A stretch of DNA of 64,000 bases from Xanthomonas sp. Leaf148 (GCF_001423585.1 NZ_LMOP01000010.1:4252-68251), one strand, 5' to 3'; positions 47,238 to 59,311 are shown, numbered from the stretch's first letter. Notes: generated by a model from the letters alone, not told the origin. Translations and numbers: made by a program.

Positions 47238-47603
47238 TGCATCGCGTGCGTTGATCTTGCAGGTGCACTGCGCAGTGGTGCAGCTGCTGATGAAAGCGAT
47301 GCTTCCCTTCAATGCGTAAGCCTCAGCGCTGTCGCTGCGGATGCCGGTGACCGAGTCGCGCAGGGTCTGCAAGCGGCCTTGCGCCTGCATAGCGAACCGG
47401 GGCGATATATCCGTTGTCGCGCAGGCGTCGCATCGAGATCATCCATCGCACGCTGGACACAGCACAGACAGAACGCATCGCGCGCCTTGGCGTGGCTAAC
47501 ACACTGATGCGAGCAATCGTCGTTTGGCCAAAATCAGCGCGAGCAGGTCGCGCACAAACCAAGTCGCGCACAAACGGGTCACCTGAAATCGCAACTATCA
47601 ACG

Positions 47604-47638
47604 TATCCACACGACCGGCGAATCCAGTCGTGTGGATA
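47604..47638. terminator. Bidirectional hairpin between the UGT gene and dxs
   Basis: TATCCACACGAC and GTCGTGTGGATA form a perfect 12-bp stem with an 11-base loop, 14 bases past the dxs stop, between convergent genes. No T run. The rest of 47238-47652 shows no gene. Confidence 0.55.
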
Positions 47639-47652
47639 GCGCAGCGCAGTGC

Positions 47653-49569
47653 TTAACCCGCCGCGGCGTTTCGCGGTGGTGTGCTGCTGGCCATCAGCTG
47701 CGGCCAACGCTTGAGCACCGCGGCGCGGATGCCGGCCTGGTCGATGCAGGCTTCGGCCAGCAGGTCTTCGCGGCTGGCGTGGTGCTGGAAGCTGTCCGGC
47801 AGGCCCAGGTGCAGCATGGGCATGGTGATGGCTTCGGCATTGAGCAGCTCGGCTACGCCCGAGCCGGCGCCACCGGCGACGACGTTGTCTTCGATGGTGA
47901 CGAAGCCGTCGTGGGTCTTGGCCAGCTCCAGCAGCATCGCCTTGTCGAGCGGTTTGACGAAGCGCATGTTGACCACGGTCAGCCCCAGTTCGCGGCCGAC
48001 TGCTTCGGCTGCTTCCACGGTCACGCCGAAGCCCAGCAGCGCGATGCGCGTGCCGCTGTGTCGCAACTGCGCCTTGCCGATCGGCAAAGTAGCCAGCGAT
48101 GCATCAAGCGCCACGCCGGGGCCGGTGCCGCGCGGGTAGCGCACCGCCGCCGGGCCTTCGTAACGCACACCGGTACTCAGCATCTGGCGGCACTCGGCTT
48201 CGTCGGCCGGTGCCATCACCACCATGTACGGCACGCAGCGCAGGAAGCTCAGATCCAGGTTTCCGGCATGGGTGGCGCCATCGGGGCCGACCACGCCGCC
48301 GCGGTCGATTGCGAACAGCACATCCAGCTGCTGGACCGCCACGTCGTGCACCAATTGGTCGTAACCGCGTTGCAGGAAGGTGGAGTAGATCGCCACCACG
48401 GGCTTGGCGCCCTGAGTCGCCATGCCTGCGGCTAACGTCACTGCGTGCTGCTCGGCAATCGCGACATCGAAGTAGCGCTGCGGATACTCCTTGCTGAAAC
48501 GCACCAGGCCCGAGCCTTCGCGCATCGCCGGGGTGATCACCAGCAGCTTCGGCTCGGCCGCAGCCATGTCGCAGACCCAGTCGCTGAAGACATCGGTATA
48601 GGTCGGCTTCTTGGCACCGGTCTTGGCCACCAGACCCTTGCTTGGATCGAACGGGCCGACCGCGTGATAGCCGATCTGGTCGCCTTCGGCCAGCTCGTAG
48701 CCCTTGCCCTTGGTGGTGATGACATGCAGCAGCTGCGGGCCCTTGAGCGTCTTCAGGGTCTTCAGCGCGCCGACCAGGCTGGGCAGGTCGTGGCCATCGA
48801 TCGGGCCGGTGTAATGGAAGCCCATTTCTTCGAACAGCGTGGACGGCACGAACATACCTTTCCAGTGTTCTTCCCAGCGCCGCACGAAGCGCGCAGTCGG
48901 GTTGTTCTTCTTGTCGCCGAGGATCTTCTTGCCGCCTTCGCGGATGGCGTTGAGCGTGCGGCTGCCGCTGGCGCGGCCCAGCATCTTGGTCAGCCCGCCC
49001 ACCGCTTCGGAGATCGACATGCGGTTGTCGTTGAGGATCACCAGCAGGTTCGGTTCCGGGTTCATGCCACCGGCGTGGTTGAGCGCCTCGTAGACCATGC
49101 CGGCGGTCATCGCGCCATCGCCGATCACCGCCACGACCTTGCGGTCGTCGCCATTGCGCTGCGCCGCAATCGCCATGCCGAGCGCGGCCGAGATCGAGGT
49201 GGACGAATGGCCCACACCGAAGGTGTCGTAGATGCTCTCTTCGCGCTTGGGAAACGGCGCCACGCCGTCCTTCTGTTTGACCGTATGGATCTGGTCGCGA
49301 CGGCCGGTGAGGATCTTGTGCGGGTAGGTCTGATGCCCCACGTCCCACACCAGCTGATCGACCGGGGTCTGATACAGGTAGTGCAGGGCGACGGTGAGTT
49401 CGATCACGCCCAGGCCGGCCGCGAAGTGCCCGCCGCTCTTGCCCACCGACTCGATGAGGTAGGAACGCAGTTCTTCCGCGATCGCCGTGAGCTCGGTCTC
49501 GTCGAAGCTACGCAGATCGTCGGGGGTCTGGATGCGCGACAGGCGCGGATAGCGGGTTGAATCGATCAT
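47653..49569 (-). CDS. dxs: 1-deoxy-D-xylulose-5-phosphate synthase
   Basis: A 638-residue thiamine-diphosphate enzyme joining pyruvate and glyceraldehyde-3-phosphate, first step of the MEP isoprenoid pathway. TPP domain has [22 protein letters not shown] and NDNRMSIS; the pyrimidine domain has [16 protein letters not shown]; the transketolase C domain ends the protein. ATG 49569 gives normal length. It would feed undecaprenyl phosphate, on which gum synthesis depends, but no joint control is visible. Confidence 0.97.
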   Translation of the reverse strand: MIDSTRYPRLSRIQTPDDLRSFDETELTAIAEELRSYLIESVGKSGGHFAAGLGVIELTVALHYLYQTPVDQLVWDVGHQTYPHKILTGRRDQIHTVKQKDGVAPFPKREESIYDTFGVGHSSTSISAALGMAIAAQRNGDDRKVVAVIGDGAMTAGMVYEALNHAGGMNPEPNLLVILNDNRMSISEAVGGLTKMLGRASGSRTLNAIREGGKKILGDKKNNPTARFVRRWEEHWKGMFVPSTLFEEMGFHYTGPIDGHDLPSLVGALKTLKTLKGPQLLHVITTKGKGYELAEGDQIGYHAVGPFDPSKGLVAKTGAKKPTYTDVFSDWVCDMAAAEPKLLVITPAMREGSGLVRFSKEYPQRYFDVAIAEQHAVTLAAGMATQGAKPVVAIYSTFLQRGYDQLVHDVAVQQLDVLFAIDRGGVVGPDGATHAGNLDLSFLRCVPYMVVMAPADEAECRQMLSTGVRYEGPAAVRYPRGTGPGVALDASLATLPIGKAQLRHSGTRIALLGFGVTVEAAEAVGRELGLTVVNMRFVKPLDKAMLLELAKTHDGFVTIEDNVVAGGAGSGVAELLNAEAITMPMLHLGLPDSFQHHASREDLLAEACIDQAGIRAAVLKRWPQLMASSTPPRNAAAG

Positions 49570-50067
49570 CGTCGTGTCAATGTTCTGAAGCCATATTGTC
49601 CTCCCCATGCGAAGGCCCGGCAAGCAAACCGGTTCAGCTGTCAGCGGGCGGTGATGGTCCGGCGCGCCGTTGCTACTGGTGTGTGCGGTCCTTGCTGGCG
49701 CCTGCGGCAATCTGCCGCACCCGGGAGGCGGGGCGTCGTGGTGTTTATCGCACCTCGCACCAATCACTAAGCAGGCGGCGCATCGCGGCCTTTGTGGGTG
49801 CCGCTGTTGGTGTGTCGCGCGCTGTTTGGGTGGGCAGTTGCGGGCGCGTGCTGTCGGTCGGAGCTGCGGCTCCAGCCGTGTGCCGTAATCCGCGAAGGCA
49901 ACGCAGCGTGGACTGAAAAGCAAGCCGGGTCAGGCGAGTCTTTGCTGGATGACCACCGTCGTTACCGGCACGCAAGCCGCTTTCTCGATCACGCTGCCAT
50001 CAGCTGCCGCGGTTGGCATTGCGGGCGTCGTTCAGCGCGTTGTTGCGGGTGCTCGCACCCAGCAGCC
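49570..50067. other. Intergenic region upstream of dxs
   Basis: About 500 bases between the HNH gene end and the dxs start. It should hold the dxs promoter (minus strand). I see no convincing gene, RNA or repeat. Confidence 0.4.
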
Positions 50068-50724
50068 TTACAGCGACAGCTTCGAACGCTTGGGCAGCTG
50101 CGCGCGCAGGAAGGCCATCTGATCGGACAGGATGTTGCGGTTGGACAGGATCAGATGCTCGATCCAACTCGGCCGATACGGCACCGCCAGCAGCGGCATG
50201 TGCGCCTGCTGTGGCGTGCGGTTGGCCTTGCGCGAGTTGCACTGGAAGCAAGCGGTGACCACGTTCTCCCAGCTGTCGCGCCCGCCCTTGGAGACCGGCA
50301 TGACGTGATCGCGGGTCAGATGCGGGCGGCTGAAGTGCTGGCCGCAGTACATGCACAGCTGCGAATCGCGTGCGAACAGCGCGGTGTTGCTCAAGGTCGG
50401 GGTGGGGTCCAGCGCACGCGAGCGGGCATGGCCGCGCGCAGCGATGATCGGGTGCAGCTCCAGCGTACTGCGCTCGCCGGTCAGCCGCGAAATGCCGCCG
50501 TGGATCTGCATGCAGGGCTCGCCCAGCGTCCAGGACACCGCACCGCGGGCGTACAGGCAGGCGGCGTCTTGCCAGTTGATCCAGTCCAGCACGCGGCCGT
50601 GCGCATCGAGGGAAAGCAGGCGCAAGGTGGGAAGTTGCCGGATCGCAGCGACAGCGCTGCCCGCGACCGGGGCAAGGATGCCTCCGGGGACGATCACATC
50701 ACGAACGTGCGTGTCTGTCTCCAT
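50068..50724 (-). CDS. HNH endonuclease family protein
   Basis: A 218-residue protein with a complete HNH fold at about 120-165: CMYCGQHF, then LTRDHVMPVSKGGRDSWENV and CFQCNSRK. The two CxxC pairs bind a structural zinc; the RDH histidine is the catalytic one. The N-terminal 110 residues form a separate domain that reads like LLSLDAHGRVLDWINWQDA. Chromosomal HNH proteins of this form are widespread and not tied to mobile elements; the substrate is unknown. Confidence 0.9.
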   Translation of the reverse strand: METDTHVRDVIVPGGILAPVAGSAVAAIRQLPTLRLLSLDAHGRVLDWINWQDAACLYARGAVSWTLGEPCMQIHGGISRLTGERSTLELHPIIAARGHARSRALDPTPTLSNTALFARDSQLCMYCGQHFSRPHLTRDHVMPVSKGGRDSWENVVTACFQCNSRKANRTPQQAHMPLLAVPYRPSWIEHLILSNRNILSDQMAFLRAQLPKRSKLSL

Positions 50725-50860
50725 CGGGAAAACAGCTTATACCCGATCGTTGACAGTTTGTGTATCGCAGCGAACGGCCTTGGCGCGTGTCTTGCAACGA
50801 ATGGCGCAGGGTGTGCCGGCGTGTCTGCAACGCTCTCTCGCGGCGGAGCCGACCTGAAAT

Positions 50861-51410
50861 CAATCGGTACTACCTCGTCGCGGCCAGGTCCGCTCCTACG
50901 ACAGCGACAGAATCCTGCGATGTTTACCTGTAGGAGCGCACCTGGGCGCGACGTCTTTGTCGATCGGTACCGCCTCATCGCGGCCAGGTCCGCTCCTACG
51001 ACAGCAGCGGAATCCCGCGCTGTTTACCCGTAGGAGCGCACCCGGGTGCGACGTCTTTTCGATCGGTACCGCCTCATCGCGGCCAGGTCCGTTCCTACGA
51101 CAGCAGCGGAATCCCGCGCTGTTTACTCGTAGGAGCGCGCCCGGGCGCGACGTCTTGTCGATCGGTACCGCCTCATCGCGGCCAGGTCCGCTCCTACGAC
51201 AGCATCAAAATCCCGCGCTGTTTACCTGTAGGAGCGCACCCGGGCGCGACGCCTTGTCGATCGGTACCGCCTCGTCGCGGCCAGGTCCGCTCCTACGACA
51301 GCGGCAGAATCCCGTGATGTTTACTCGTAGGAGCGCACCTGGGCGCGACGTCTTGTCGATCGGTACCGCCTCGTCGCGGCCAGGTCCGCTCCTACGACAG
51401 CGGCAGCTCG
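50861..51410. repeat. 99-bp tandem repeat array, about 5.5 units
   Basis: Units start at 50861, 50961, 51060, 51159, 51258 and 51357, each at GATCGGTACCGCCTC or a close variant. Spacing is 100, 99, 99, 99, 99. Each unit carries two facing arms, CGCGGCCAGGTCCGCTCCTAC and GTAGGAGCGCACC, so each can fold as a hairpin. The last unit is cut by the 3' end of the dehydrogenase gene. The 33-codon period leaves frames open through it, which are not real genes. Confidence 0.93.
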
Positions 51411-51427
51411 CGATGCGGCGTGGCTGC

Positions 51428-53221
<1,794 letters not shown>

Positions 53222-53258
53222 GCGGGATCCTTCGAAGCGGATGCGGGAGGCGTGCGCG

Positions 53259-53732
53259 TCAGCGCAGCACGCCGTTGAGGCCGGGGGCCGGGCTGAGCGT
53301 GTTGCGCGATTCGACCGCGAACTCGCGTTGTTTCTTGTCCTGCGGGGTGGCCCACACAGTGCCCTTGAGCGAGTACGGCAGCGAGCGGCCGCCGGCGAGC
53401 ACATCGGCCACGGTGATGCGGCCCAGGGAGGTGGGCTGCAGGGTGACGGTCACCACGTCGGCGGTCTCCGGACCGATCGAGATCCCCACGGTCTGGTCGA
53501 GCTTGCCTGCGACCTGGTCGCTGGCGGAAATTTCCAGCGCCACGCGCTCAAACTGCATCGGGATGCTGCTGTAGTTCTGCAGGCGCAGATCCACCGACCA
53601 GGAGCCGTCGGCACGCACGGTCAGCTGCTGGATGCTGGCCGCCGGCTCGGACACGCGGCGGACCGCGCCACCGCAGGCGCTCAGCAGCAGGCCGCAGGCC
53701 AGCGACACGATCAGAAGGCGATAGGCACGCAT
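53259..53732 (-). CDS. LEA14-like lipoprotein
   Basis: A 157-residue protein with a lipoprotein signal peptide; lipobox LLSAC makes Cys20 the modified residue. The remaining domain has alternating strands (WSVDLRLQNYSSIPMQFERV) like LEA2/water-stress and hypersensitive-response domains. The residue after Cys is Gly, so outer-membrane sorting is likely. Role unknown; it is near the acyl-CoA dehydrogenase, 37 bases upstream of its start, possibly one message. Confidence 0.8.
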   Translation of the reverse strand: MRAYRLLIVSLACGLLLSACGGAVRRVSEPAASIQQLTVRADGSWSVDLRLQNYSSIPMQFERVALEISASDQVAGKLDQTVGISIGPETADVVTVTLQPTSLGRITVADVLAGGRSLPYSLKGTVWATPQDKKQREFAVESRNTLSPAPGLNGVLR

Positions 53733-53835
53733 GTAAGTGGGTCCTTGGCGGGTGTAAGGCGGCGCCAAGAATACTACGCAGTACGGACGCTGCCTTGCGG
53801 CAGGCGTGGACGCTGCGCCGTCGGTCAGCCGGCGC

Positions 53836-53895
53836 GCCAGCTCACAGCAAGCCAGCTCATAGCAAGCCAGCTCATAGCAAGCCAGCTCACAGCAA
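53836..53895. repeat. Four tandem copies of a 15-bp unit
   Basis: GCCAGCTCACAGCAA, then two copies with T in place of the C at position 10, then the first form again. The array runs into the last codons and stop of the lipocalin gene at 53887. Confidence 0.9.
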
Positions 53896-54423
53896 TGGCG
53901 CGGCAACGATCAGTGGCGACAGGTCGTAGCCCATCTGCGTGGCCTGCACCTTGAGCTGCTCGAATTGCGCGCGCGGCATCTGTGGCGAGCGCGACAGGAT
54001 CCACAGGTATTTGCGATCCGGCTCGCCGACCACCGCCCATTGATAGTCCGGGTCGAGCGCGATCACCCAATAGTCCGCCCATACCAGCGGCAACCAGCTC
54101 AACCATTCGGGCGCAAAGCGCACCTGCAATTGTCCGGCGTGGCCGTCGACCGGCTTGGCTACGCCGTCGGCCTGGGTCAGGCTGCCATCGGAGGTACGGC
54201 AGCCATTGCGCACGCCGATCAGGCCGTCGTCGCGCAAGGTGTAGCTGGCGGTGATGTCGCTGCGGCACTTCTTCTGGAACGACACCGGCAGGTGCGCGAT
54301 TTCATGCCATTGCCCGGCATAGCGCGAGATATCCAGCTGCGCCACTGCACGCACCGGTTGTTGCGCAACCGCAGTCAGTGGCAGCAGGACGAGCAACGAC
54401 AACAGCAGGCGGGGCAGGCGCAT
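53887..54423 (-). CDS. Lipocalin (Blc-like)
   Basis: A 178-residue exported lipocalin. Signal peptide ends LTAVAQQ; the lipocalin signature is ISRYAGQWHEIAHLPVSFQ (first strand, GxW), then GWALDPDY-like ADYWVIALDPDYQWAVVG and YLWILSRSPQM. Blc binds membrane lipids such as lysophospholipids. No lipobox, so it is soluble in the periplasm, unlike E. coli Blc. Its 3' end contains part of a 15-bp repeat. Confidence 0.92.
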   Translation of the reverse strand: MRLPRLLLSLLVLLPLTAVAQQPVRAVAQLDISRYAGQWHEIAHLPVSFQKKCRSDITASYTLRDDGLIGVRNGCRTSDGSLTQADGVAKPVDGHAGQLQVRFAPEWLSWLPLVWADYWVIALDPDYQWAVVGEPDRKYLWILSRSPQMPRAQFEQLKVQATQMGYDLSPLIVAAPLL

Positions 54424-54536
54424 GACGATCTCCGGTTGACGCGCGCAGGCTAGGCCATCGCCCCCGCCGCGCGGCGTGAACCGGCGCAAGAAACGTAGCG
54501 CCCCACGCAGCGCTGCAACAAAGTTCGTCACAACGC

Positions 54537-54565
54537 TTGCCCAAACTGCGGCTGCTCGCTATGAT
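54537..54565 (+). promoter_or_regulatory. Promoter of the tRNA-Phe gene
   Basis: TTGCCC and TATGAT with a 17-base spacer, 39 bases before the mature tRNA. A good sigma-70 match followed by a GC-rich GCGCGTCCTCGC, as expected for stable RNA genes. Confidence 0.7.
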
Positions 54566-54603
54566 GCGCGTCCTCGCAACGCTGGCAGCAGCGTTGGGTT
54601 AGT

Positions 54604-54679
54604 GGCCGAGTAGCTCAGTTGGTAGAGCAGGGGATTGAAAATCCCCGTGTCGGCGGTTCGATTCCGTCCTCGGCCACCA
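54604..54679 (+). tRNA. tRNA-Phe (anticodon GAA)
   Basis: A 76-base cloverleaf: acceptor GGCCGAG with CTCGGCC, D arm AGCTCAGTTGGTAGAGC, anticodon loop TTGAAAA, T arm GGCGGTTCGATTCCGTC, discriminator A and encoded CCA. Confidence 0.97.
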
Positions 54680-54953
54680 TTTCTTCAGTCTCGCAGCGCA
54701 AGTGGGTTGTTCCTTCGCGCTGCTGGCGACTCAAACGCCTTCCCTTCGATGTGATCCTGTTTGCGCCGCGTGCCAACGGTCTGCCGTGTTGCTGTGTCGG
54801 TCGCCAACTGCTCCGGCGCTTTGCGAGCGAATATCGACATGGGTTGTTGACGTCTTTTTGTGCCTAGTACAGCGGTGTTGCGTTGGGCCCTTATCCAGCT
54901 GGCAGCGAATTTTTTCCACGTCATCTTCAACTCTGTGTGGCGATACTGCGCGC

Positions 54954-55253
54954 ATGACGCACAAGACACTTCGACGCACCTTGATCCATGGGTATTGCGG
55001 TGAATTCCGCGTGGAGACGATGGAAAGCCAGGCGCCCGGCGAGACGCTGTGGCGGTCGACCGCATTCGTCTATCACCGCGACCGTGCGGCACCGATCGCC
55101 ACCATCGAAGCGGCGGGCGAGGGCGACTATCGCGGCGATGCGCGCGAGCAGGCGTTGCGGGTGGGGTCCTGTCTGGCGGATTTTCTCGATCCGAAGGAGT
55201 ACCGCGCCTGCGATGTGGAGCTCACCAACGCGCCTTCAACCGGAGCAGGTTGA
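54954..55253 (+). CDS. Small conserved hypothetical protein
   Basis: A 99-residue soluble protein from ATG 54954 (MTHKTLRRTLIHGYCGEF). Codon use changes clearly to the normal high-GC pattern here, unlike the preceding 270 bases. The composition is acidic with TIEAAGEGDYRGDAREQAL and a closing LDPKEYRACDVEL. No family recognised. 54680-54953 contains nothing else I can call. Confidence 0.6.
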   Translation: MTHKTLRRTLIHGYCGEFRVETMESQAPGETLWRSTAFVYHRDRAAPIATIEAAGEGDYRGDAREQALRVGSCLADFLDPKEYRACDVELTNAPSTGAG

Positions 55254-55859
55254 TCCTGCCCAGTACCTGCAGCGCCCCGTCGCGTGACTGCCAGCTAGAG
55301 CAGTGCCACGCAACGCAACGAATATGCGTTCTCAGCCCTTTGCGCAGAACCAGGGGCAGCTATCGTGGTCAAATTCGCCGGGCGCCGCCTTACAGGTTCG
55401 TGCGGCCTCCAGTGAGGCGGTGCTGCTCGGGTAGTGCCACTGCCGCAGCACATGAAACTGGGTCAGGTGCGCGGCGTGTTGCTTCAGTGCAACCGTCTCT
55501 GGAGTGGCCACGCCGCCTGTTCGAGATACTGAAGCGCCGCGCGCTGACGTTCTGTGTGATGGCGACGGCATGCATTCGGGTGCAAGTCATGTGGCCGCCG
55601 ATTGATGGGTGCGTGCGCTTATGCCTGTCTCCCGTGCAACACGCCCGTTTGCTTGTACGCGATCCCAGTGTCGCCAGGACGTCGTCAAGAACGCAGGCAG
55701 CGAAGCGTTGGCAGTGGTTGGGCATCGTAGCCGCCGGTGGAGCATCCGCGGTTGCGTTGCTGCAGCCAGTTCACTGGCAGCCTACCGCGATCGATTCAAC
55801 GCTGCATCATCGTTATCAGCGGTTATGTGCTTACCGGCGTGTATGAAAGAGGCAGGAAA
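55254..55859. other. Intergenic region, possible gene remnant
   Basis: About 600 bases without a convincing gene. One plus-strand frame near 55695-55780 reads RWQWLGIVAAGGASAVALLQ, which looks like a membrane span with a basic flank, but it has no start or surrounding coding pattern. It may be the residue of a lost gene. Confidence 0.3.
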
Positions 55860-57323
55860 TCACTTGGTGACTCCGGCGGCCACCAGGCCGCGCCGTAATA
55901 GACCATGGCCGCCATCGCTCAAGTCTGCCGCATCGATCGCAAGCGGCACATCTGGCACCACGCCGATGGACTGGGTTGCGAAGGGATGTGTTCGGCTTGG
56001 GTGAAAACCGTCTGCCGCCACGCGATCGACGAGCGTGGCTTCGTCCATCTCGCCAGCGCGCAGGGTTTCCGTCGGATCGAAGATGTAGAAATTTTCGCTG
56101 ACAAGCGCGCGATATCCGGAATCGCCCAACGCAACACCCTCACTCTGCGAATCCCGGCCACCGCCGGCGCCGATGGTGCGCTCGCCCATGATCCTGGCGC
56201 CGCTGGCCCACATGTATGTGGCCAGCAATTCGCCGGCCGATCGGGTGCCTGCATCCACCAGTACAAGGAGCGGCTTGTGCGACGCGACGCTGCCGCAGCT
56301 GGCATCGTCCTGCAGCGCTTCAAGACGCACGATTTCCGGCGTTCCCGACGCGCTCATCTCGTAGGTCTTCACTGGCTTGCGTCCGGTGAGTGCCCAGGCG
56401 AATCCGCGCACTTCGCGTGCGAATCCGCCCATGTTGCCGCGCAAGTCGATGAGCATGACATCCGAGCGCGCTGCAATGGCATCGTAGCGACCGATCAACT
56501 CCCGGGTCACCGCACAAAACCCCGCCAACATGGGCGCGTCCGGGTCGTTTGTCTCTGCAGTTGCAGCCTCCCTGGCTTCTGCCGCCGCAGTGAACGTAGC
56601 GTTGTACTGCGGCGCAAACGCACCCAGACGAATGCTTCCCACCCGGGTGCTTCCGACCTGCGCAACCTCGGGCAGATCAGGCGCATCGACTGCGGATGCC
56701 AGCGTGCGCGCCAGCTCCTGGGTCATGGGCTGATAGGGCAGTGCGACCTGGCGCGGCGCCTGCGCGGACCTCTGCACGCGCAGGGTAACTGTCTTGCCGG
56801 CACCGGCCACCTGATGCGCCGCCGGTGTGCCGAGTGCGAGCGACAGCGCAGCTTCCGCTTGTCGCGCGCGCGCGTTGCCGCCGAACGTCAGCTCTGCTGC
56901 GTTTTTCAGCCATGCCGACGTGGGTGTTCCGTCGATTTGCAGCACCTTGTCGCCTTGCGCAAGGCCGGTGATGCGCGCATCCAGGATGCGCCACACGATC
57001 ATGTGACCATCGCTTGAGGTTCTGAACAGAACGCCCAAGGTCTCTGTCTTACCGGCCTTCGCCCCGGTGAGCGCGACGTGCTGATCCGCGAGGCCGACAA
57101 GCCGTCGCGAAACATCGCTGGCTGTCGTTTCCGGCGCAAGTCTGGCGCTTGCCGCCCATGCGTCAGCGCTGCCCTGCACATCTTCGGGATACGTGGCGCG
57201 GTAGCGCTCGACGTACTTCAACGACGGGTAGTGGGCACGCAGATACGCATCGAGTTCTTCGGCCGACGCTGCGGCGCAAAGCAAGCAGGTCGAGAGTGCG
57301 AGACAGGCGATGAGTCGTTTCAT
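55860..57323 (-). CDS. S41-family peptidase with PDZ domain
   Basis: A 487-residue exported protein, signal peptide ending CAAASA. A helical N part is followed by a PDZ-like segment (GLAQGDKVLQIDGTPTSAWL) and the S41 catalytic domain with DVMLIDLRGNMGGF and a nucleophile Ser in GTRSAGELLATYMW. That is the tricorn/CTP-type motif. It probably cleaves periplasmic proteins. No operon partner. Confidence 0.88.
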   Translation of the reverse strand: MKRLIACLALSTCLLCAAASAEELDAYLRAHYPSLKYVERYRATYPEDVQGSADAWAASARLAPETTASDVSRRLVGLADQHVALTGAKAGKTETLGVLFRTSSDGHMIVWRILDARITGLAQGDKVLQIDGTPTSAWLKNAAELTFGGNARARQAEAALSLALGTPAAHQVAGAGKTVTLRVQRSAQAPRQVALPYQPMTQELARTLASAVDAPDLPEVAQVGSTRVGSIRLGAFAPQYNATFTAAAEAREAATAETNDPDAPMLAGFCAVTRELIGRYDAIAARSDVMLIDLRGNMGGFAREVRGFAWALTGRKPVKTYEMSASGTPEIVRLEALQDDASCGSVASHKPLLVLVDAGTRSAGELLATYMWASGARIMGERTIGAGGGRDSQSEGVALGDSGYRALVSENFYIFDPTETLRAGEMDEATLVDRVAADGFHPSRTHPFATQSIGVVPDVPLAIDAADLSDGGHGLLRRGLVAAGVTK

Positions 57324-57696
57324 GGAGTTCCTGAAGTGCGGTGCACGGCTGCTGCCGGTGGAGGTGAAACCCGCTTTGCACGCCTGCAGCCCGGCTTCGC
57401 CTGCGTCGATGATAAGGCGCTGATGCGTGGTGGAGGGGTGCTGTCCGGCACTGTGACGTCTGACGCGCGATGTCGGAGGCATCCACGCAGCAAAGCCTTG
57501 CAATAATGCGGCTGAGCGCTGTCGTGCGGGAGTTGTGGCTCTCGGTGGCGTGGTAGGTCGGCGTGACTGTCGGTCCTGCGCGGTATCGAGGTCGGCATCG
57601 TCATTGAGCGTGTGCTCGCACCGTATGCCATCGCGCGGCTGCAAGGATTGCCGGCTATGCTTGCGCGCTCGATGCAGACCAGAGGAGGGAACGGCC
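57324..57696. other. Divergent intergenic region
   Basis: 373 bases between the S41 gene and the next secreted protein. Both promoters should lie here; no repeat or motif stands out. Confidence 0.35.
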
Positions 57697-58299
57697 ATGA
57701 CAACCCGATGCTGGTGGTGGATGGCGGCAATGGCAATGACAATAGCGATGCCAGCTGGCGCCGCCACGCTGCCCGCAGGTGCTGCCAAATTGGTGCCTGC
57801 CGGGCAGGTGGTCATTGCTGTGGCCAGTGCGGATCTGACTGGCGATGGGCAACAGGACTACGTGGTTGCCTTACGCGCCGCGACCGAAGATGCAACGCGC
57901 TCTGGCGATCGCGCCGCGCCGTCGCGCACGTTGCTGGTGCTGGTGGCGACCGCTAGCGGCTTTGTGGAGGCCGGGCGCAACACGCGTGTGATTTTCAAGG
58001 CCGACGAGGGCGGGCAGTGCGATCCCTTCCTGGATGCGGAAGATGGGTTGGTGGCGACCGGCAGATTTTTCACCGTGCAGAACGGCGTGTCGTGCGGGCA
58101 GCATTGGACCGACTACATCACCTTCCGCTACGACCGCACACGCCGTGCATTTCTGTTTCACAAGCGCGTGATCGAAGCCTGGGAATTGAATACCGACGAC
58201 GCGCCCGACGCCGATGCGCTGCGCCTGAGCGAGCACAAGGAGATCAAAGCCGATCCGCGCAAGCCGGTGCTGTTGTCCGACTACACACCTGCGCCGTGA
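57697..58299 (+). CDS. Secreted hypothetical protein with FG-GAP-like repeat
   Basis: A 200-residue protein; the ATG follows AGGAGGGA. Signal peptide ends near MPAGAA. The mature part has a single ASADLTGDGQQDYVVAL segment like an FG-GAP/integrin calcium loop and two cysteines (QCDPFLD, VSCGQHW). Probably periplasmic. Function unknown. Confidence 0.75.
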   Translation: MTTRCWWWMAAMAMTIAMPAGAATLPAGAAKLVPAGQVVIAVASADLTGDGQQDYVVALRAATEDATRSGDRAAPSRTLLVLVATASGFVEAGRNTRVIFKADEGGQCDPFLDAEDGLVATGRFFTVQNGVSCGQHWTDYITFRYDRTRRAFLFHKRVIEAWELNTDDAPDADALRLSEHKEIKADPRKPVLLSDYTPAP

Positions 58300-58312
58300 C
58301 GGTGCGCTGCCC

Positions 58313-58987
58313 TCACGCGTCTGCCGGCCACCAGTTGTCCATATTGCGGCGATAGACGAACAGACGCGGCGCCTTGGCTACCTGCGCCGACGCTTGGCGT
58401 TCGCCGGCGATCAGCGAGAACCCGATATCTGCCAGCATGCGCGAGAGCGCGTTGGCATTGCCGCGGCCAGGGTCGCTGATCACGATCTCGCAGGACGGCT
58501 TGGCCAGCCCCGGGATCAATTTGGCCAGCATGGTGGCGTGGCGGGTTTCGTAGAGCACGTCGCTGGCGATGATCATGTCGAATTGGCCCATGTTCGCTGC
58601 GCCCGCGTCCCAATCTAGCCGGCGATAGGGCACCGATTCCAGCGCGTTGAGCGCTGCGTTGTACGCCAGAAATACTTCTGCCAGTGGGTGGTGATCGCTG
58701 GCCACCACGTCTGCGCCGCGTTTGCGCAACACCAGGCTCGCCAGGCCCAGGCCGCAGCCGAGTTCCAGAATGCGCTTGCCTTCCACCGGGCGCGTGGCCA
58801 TCGCTTCGGCCAGCAACTGTCCTGCTGGCCACACCTGGCCGAACAGGCTCCACTGCGCCGAAGAAATGCCGGCGTCGGCGGCAGCGTCGTCGGGGTCGGC
58901 AAATTGTTGCTTGTCCGCCAATGCGCGGATGACGTATGTCTGCTGCCCGAAGGTCAACTCGTGAATCTGGGTCTGATAGCCCGGCAT
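58313..58987 (-). CDS. SAM-dependent methyltransferase (methyltransferase-16-like)
   Basis: A 224-residue class I enzyme. Motif I is KRILELGCGLGLASL (71-85), motif II includes VVASDHHPLA, motif IV MIIASDVLYE. The layout resembles small lysine or protein methyltransferases (PF10294 type). Target not predictable. ATG 58987 preferred: an upstream extension lacks methyltransferase pattern. It ends 13 bases from the convergent secreted-protein gene. Confidence 0.85.
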   Translation of the reverse strand: MPGYQTQIHELTFGQQTYVIRALADKQQFADPDDAAADAGISSAQWSLFGQVWPAGQLLAEAMATRPVEGKRILELGCGLGLASLVLRKRGADVVASDHHPLAEVFLAYNAALNALESVPYRRLDWDAGAANMGQFDMIIASDVLYETRHATMLAKLIPGLAKPSCEIVISDPGRGNANALSRMLADIGFSLIAGERQASAQVAKAPRLFVYRRNMDNWWPADA

Positions 58988-59311
58988 GGTGGCGTCGCAT
59001 GATCGCCAGGCGTGCGCACCGGCGTGGGAGTAGGCGCGCGCGACGCAACCGACACGGCGGGACGACGGCGCAAGAGCTGCAAACTGCCCGGGCATGCTAC
59101 GGCAAAACAGCGCGGGCGCGTGCCCGTCTTGGCCGACACCGGCGTGCTGCGTTAAGCGGCTGCGTTGCCCGTGATGCCCGCCTACGCAGGGCCACTGCAT
59201 TTGGTTGCATCGACGAGCGCAGCCGTACCGGAAAGGCTCATCGATGTGAGGGATTAGCTCACTGCGCCCAACTAAACTGTGCGCCGGGAATGGCCCCGCG
59301 GAGACCATCAC
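58988..59311. other. Divergent intergenic region before the LOV kinase
   Basis: 324 bases with no gene seen. It contains the leader of the LOV kinase; a GGAG stands eight bases before its TTG. Confidence 0.35.

Noticed and set aside
50861..51410. CRISPR array
   Set aside because: Units are nearly identical over their whole 99 bases, with no unique spacers and no cas genes in the window.
55049..55846. A 265-residue frame overlapping the small hypothetical gene
   Set aside because: Composition shifts along it and its first part is in the wrong frame of the 99-residue protein; only a short membrane-like piece looks protein-like.
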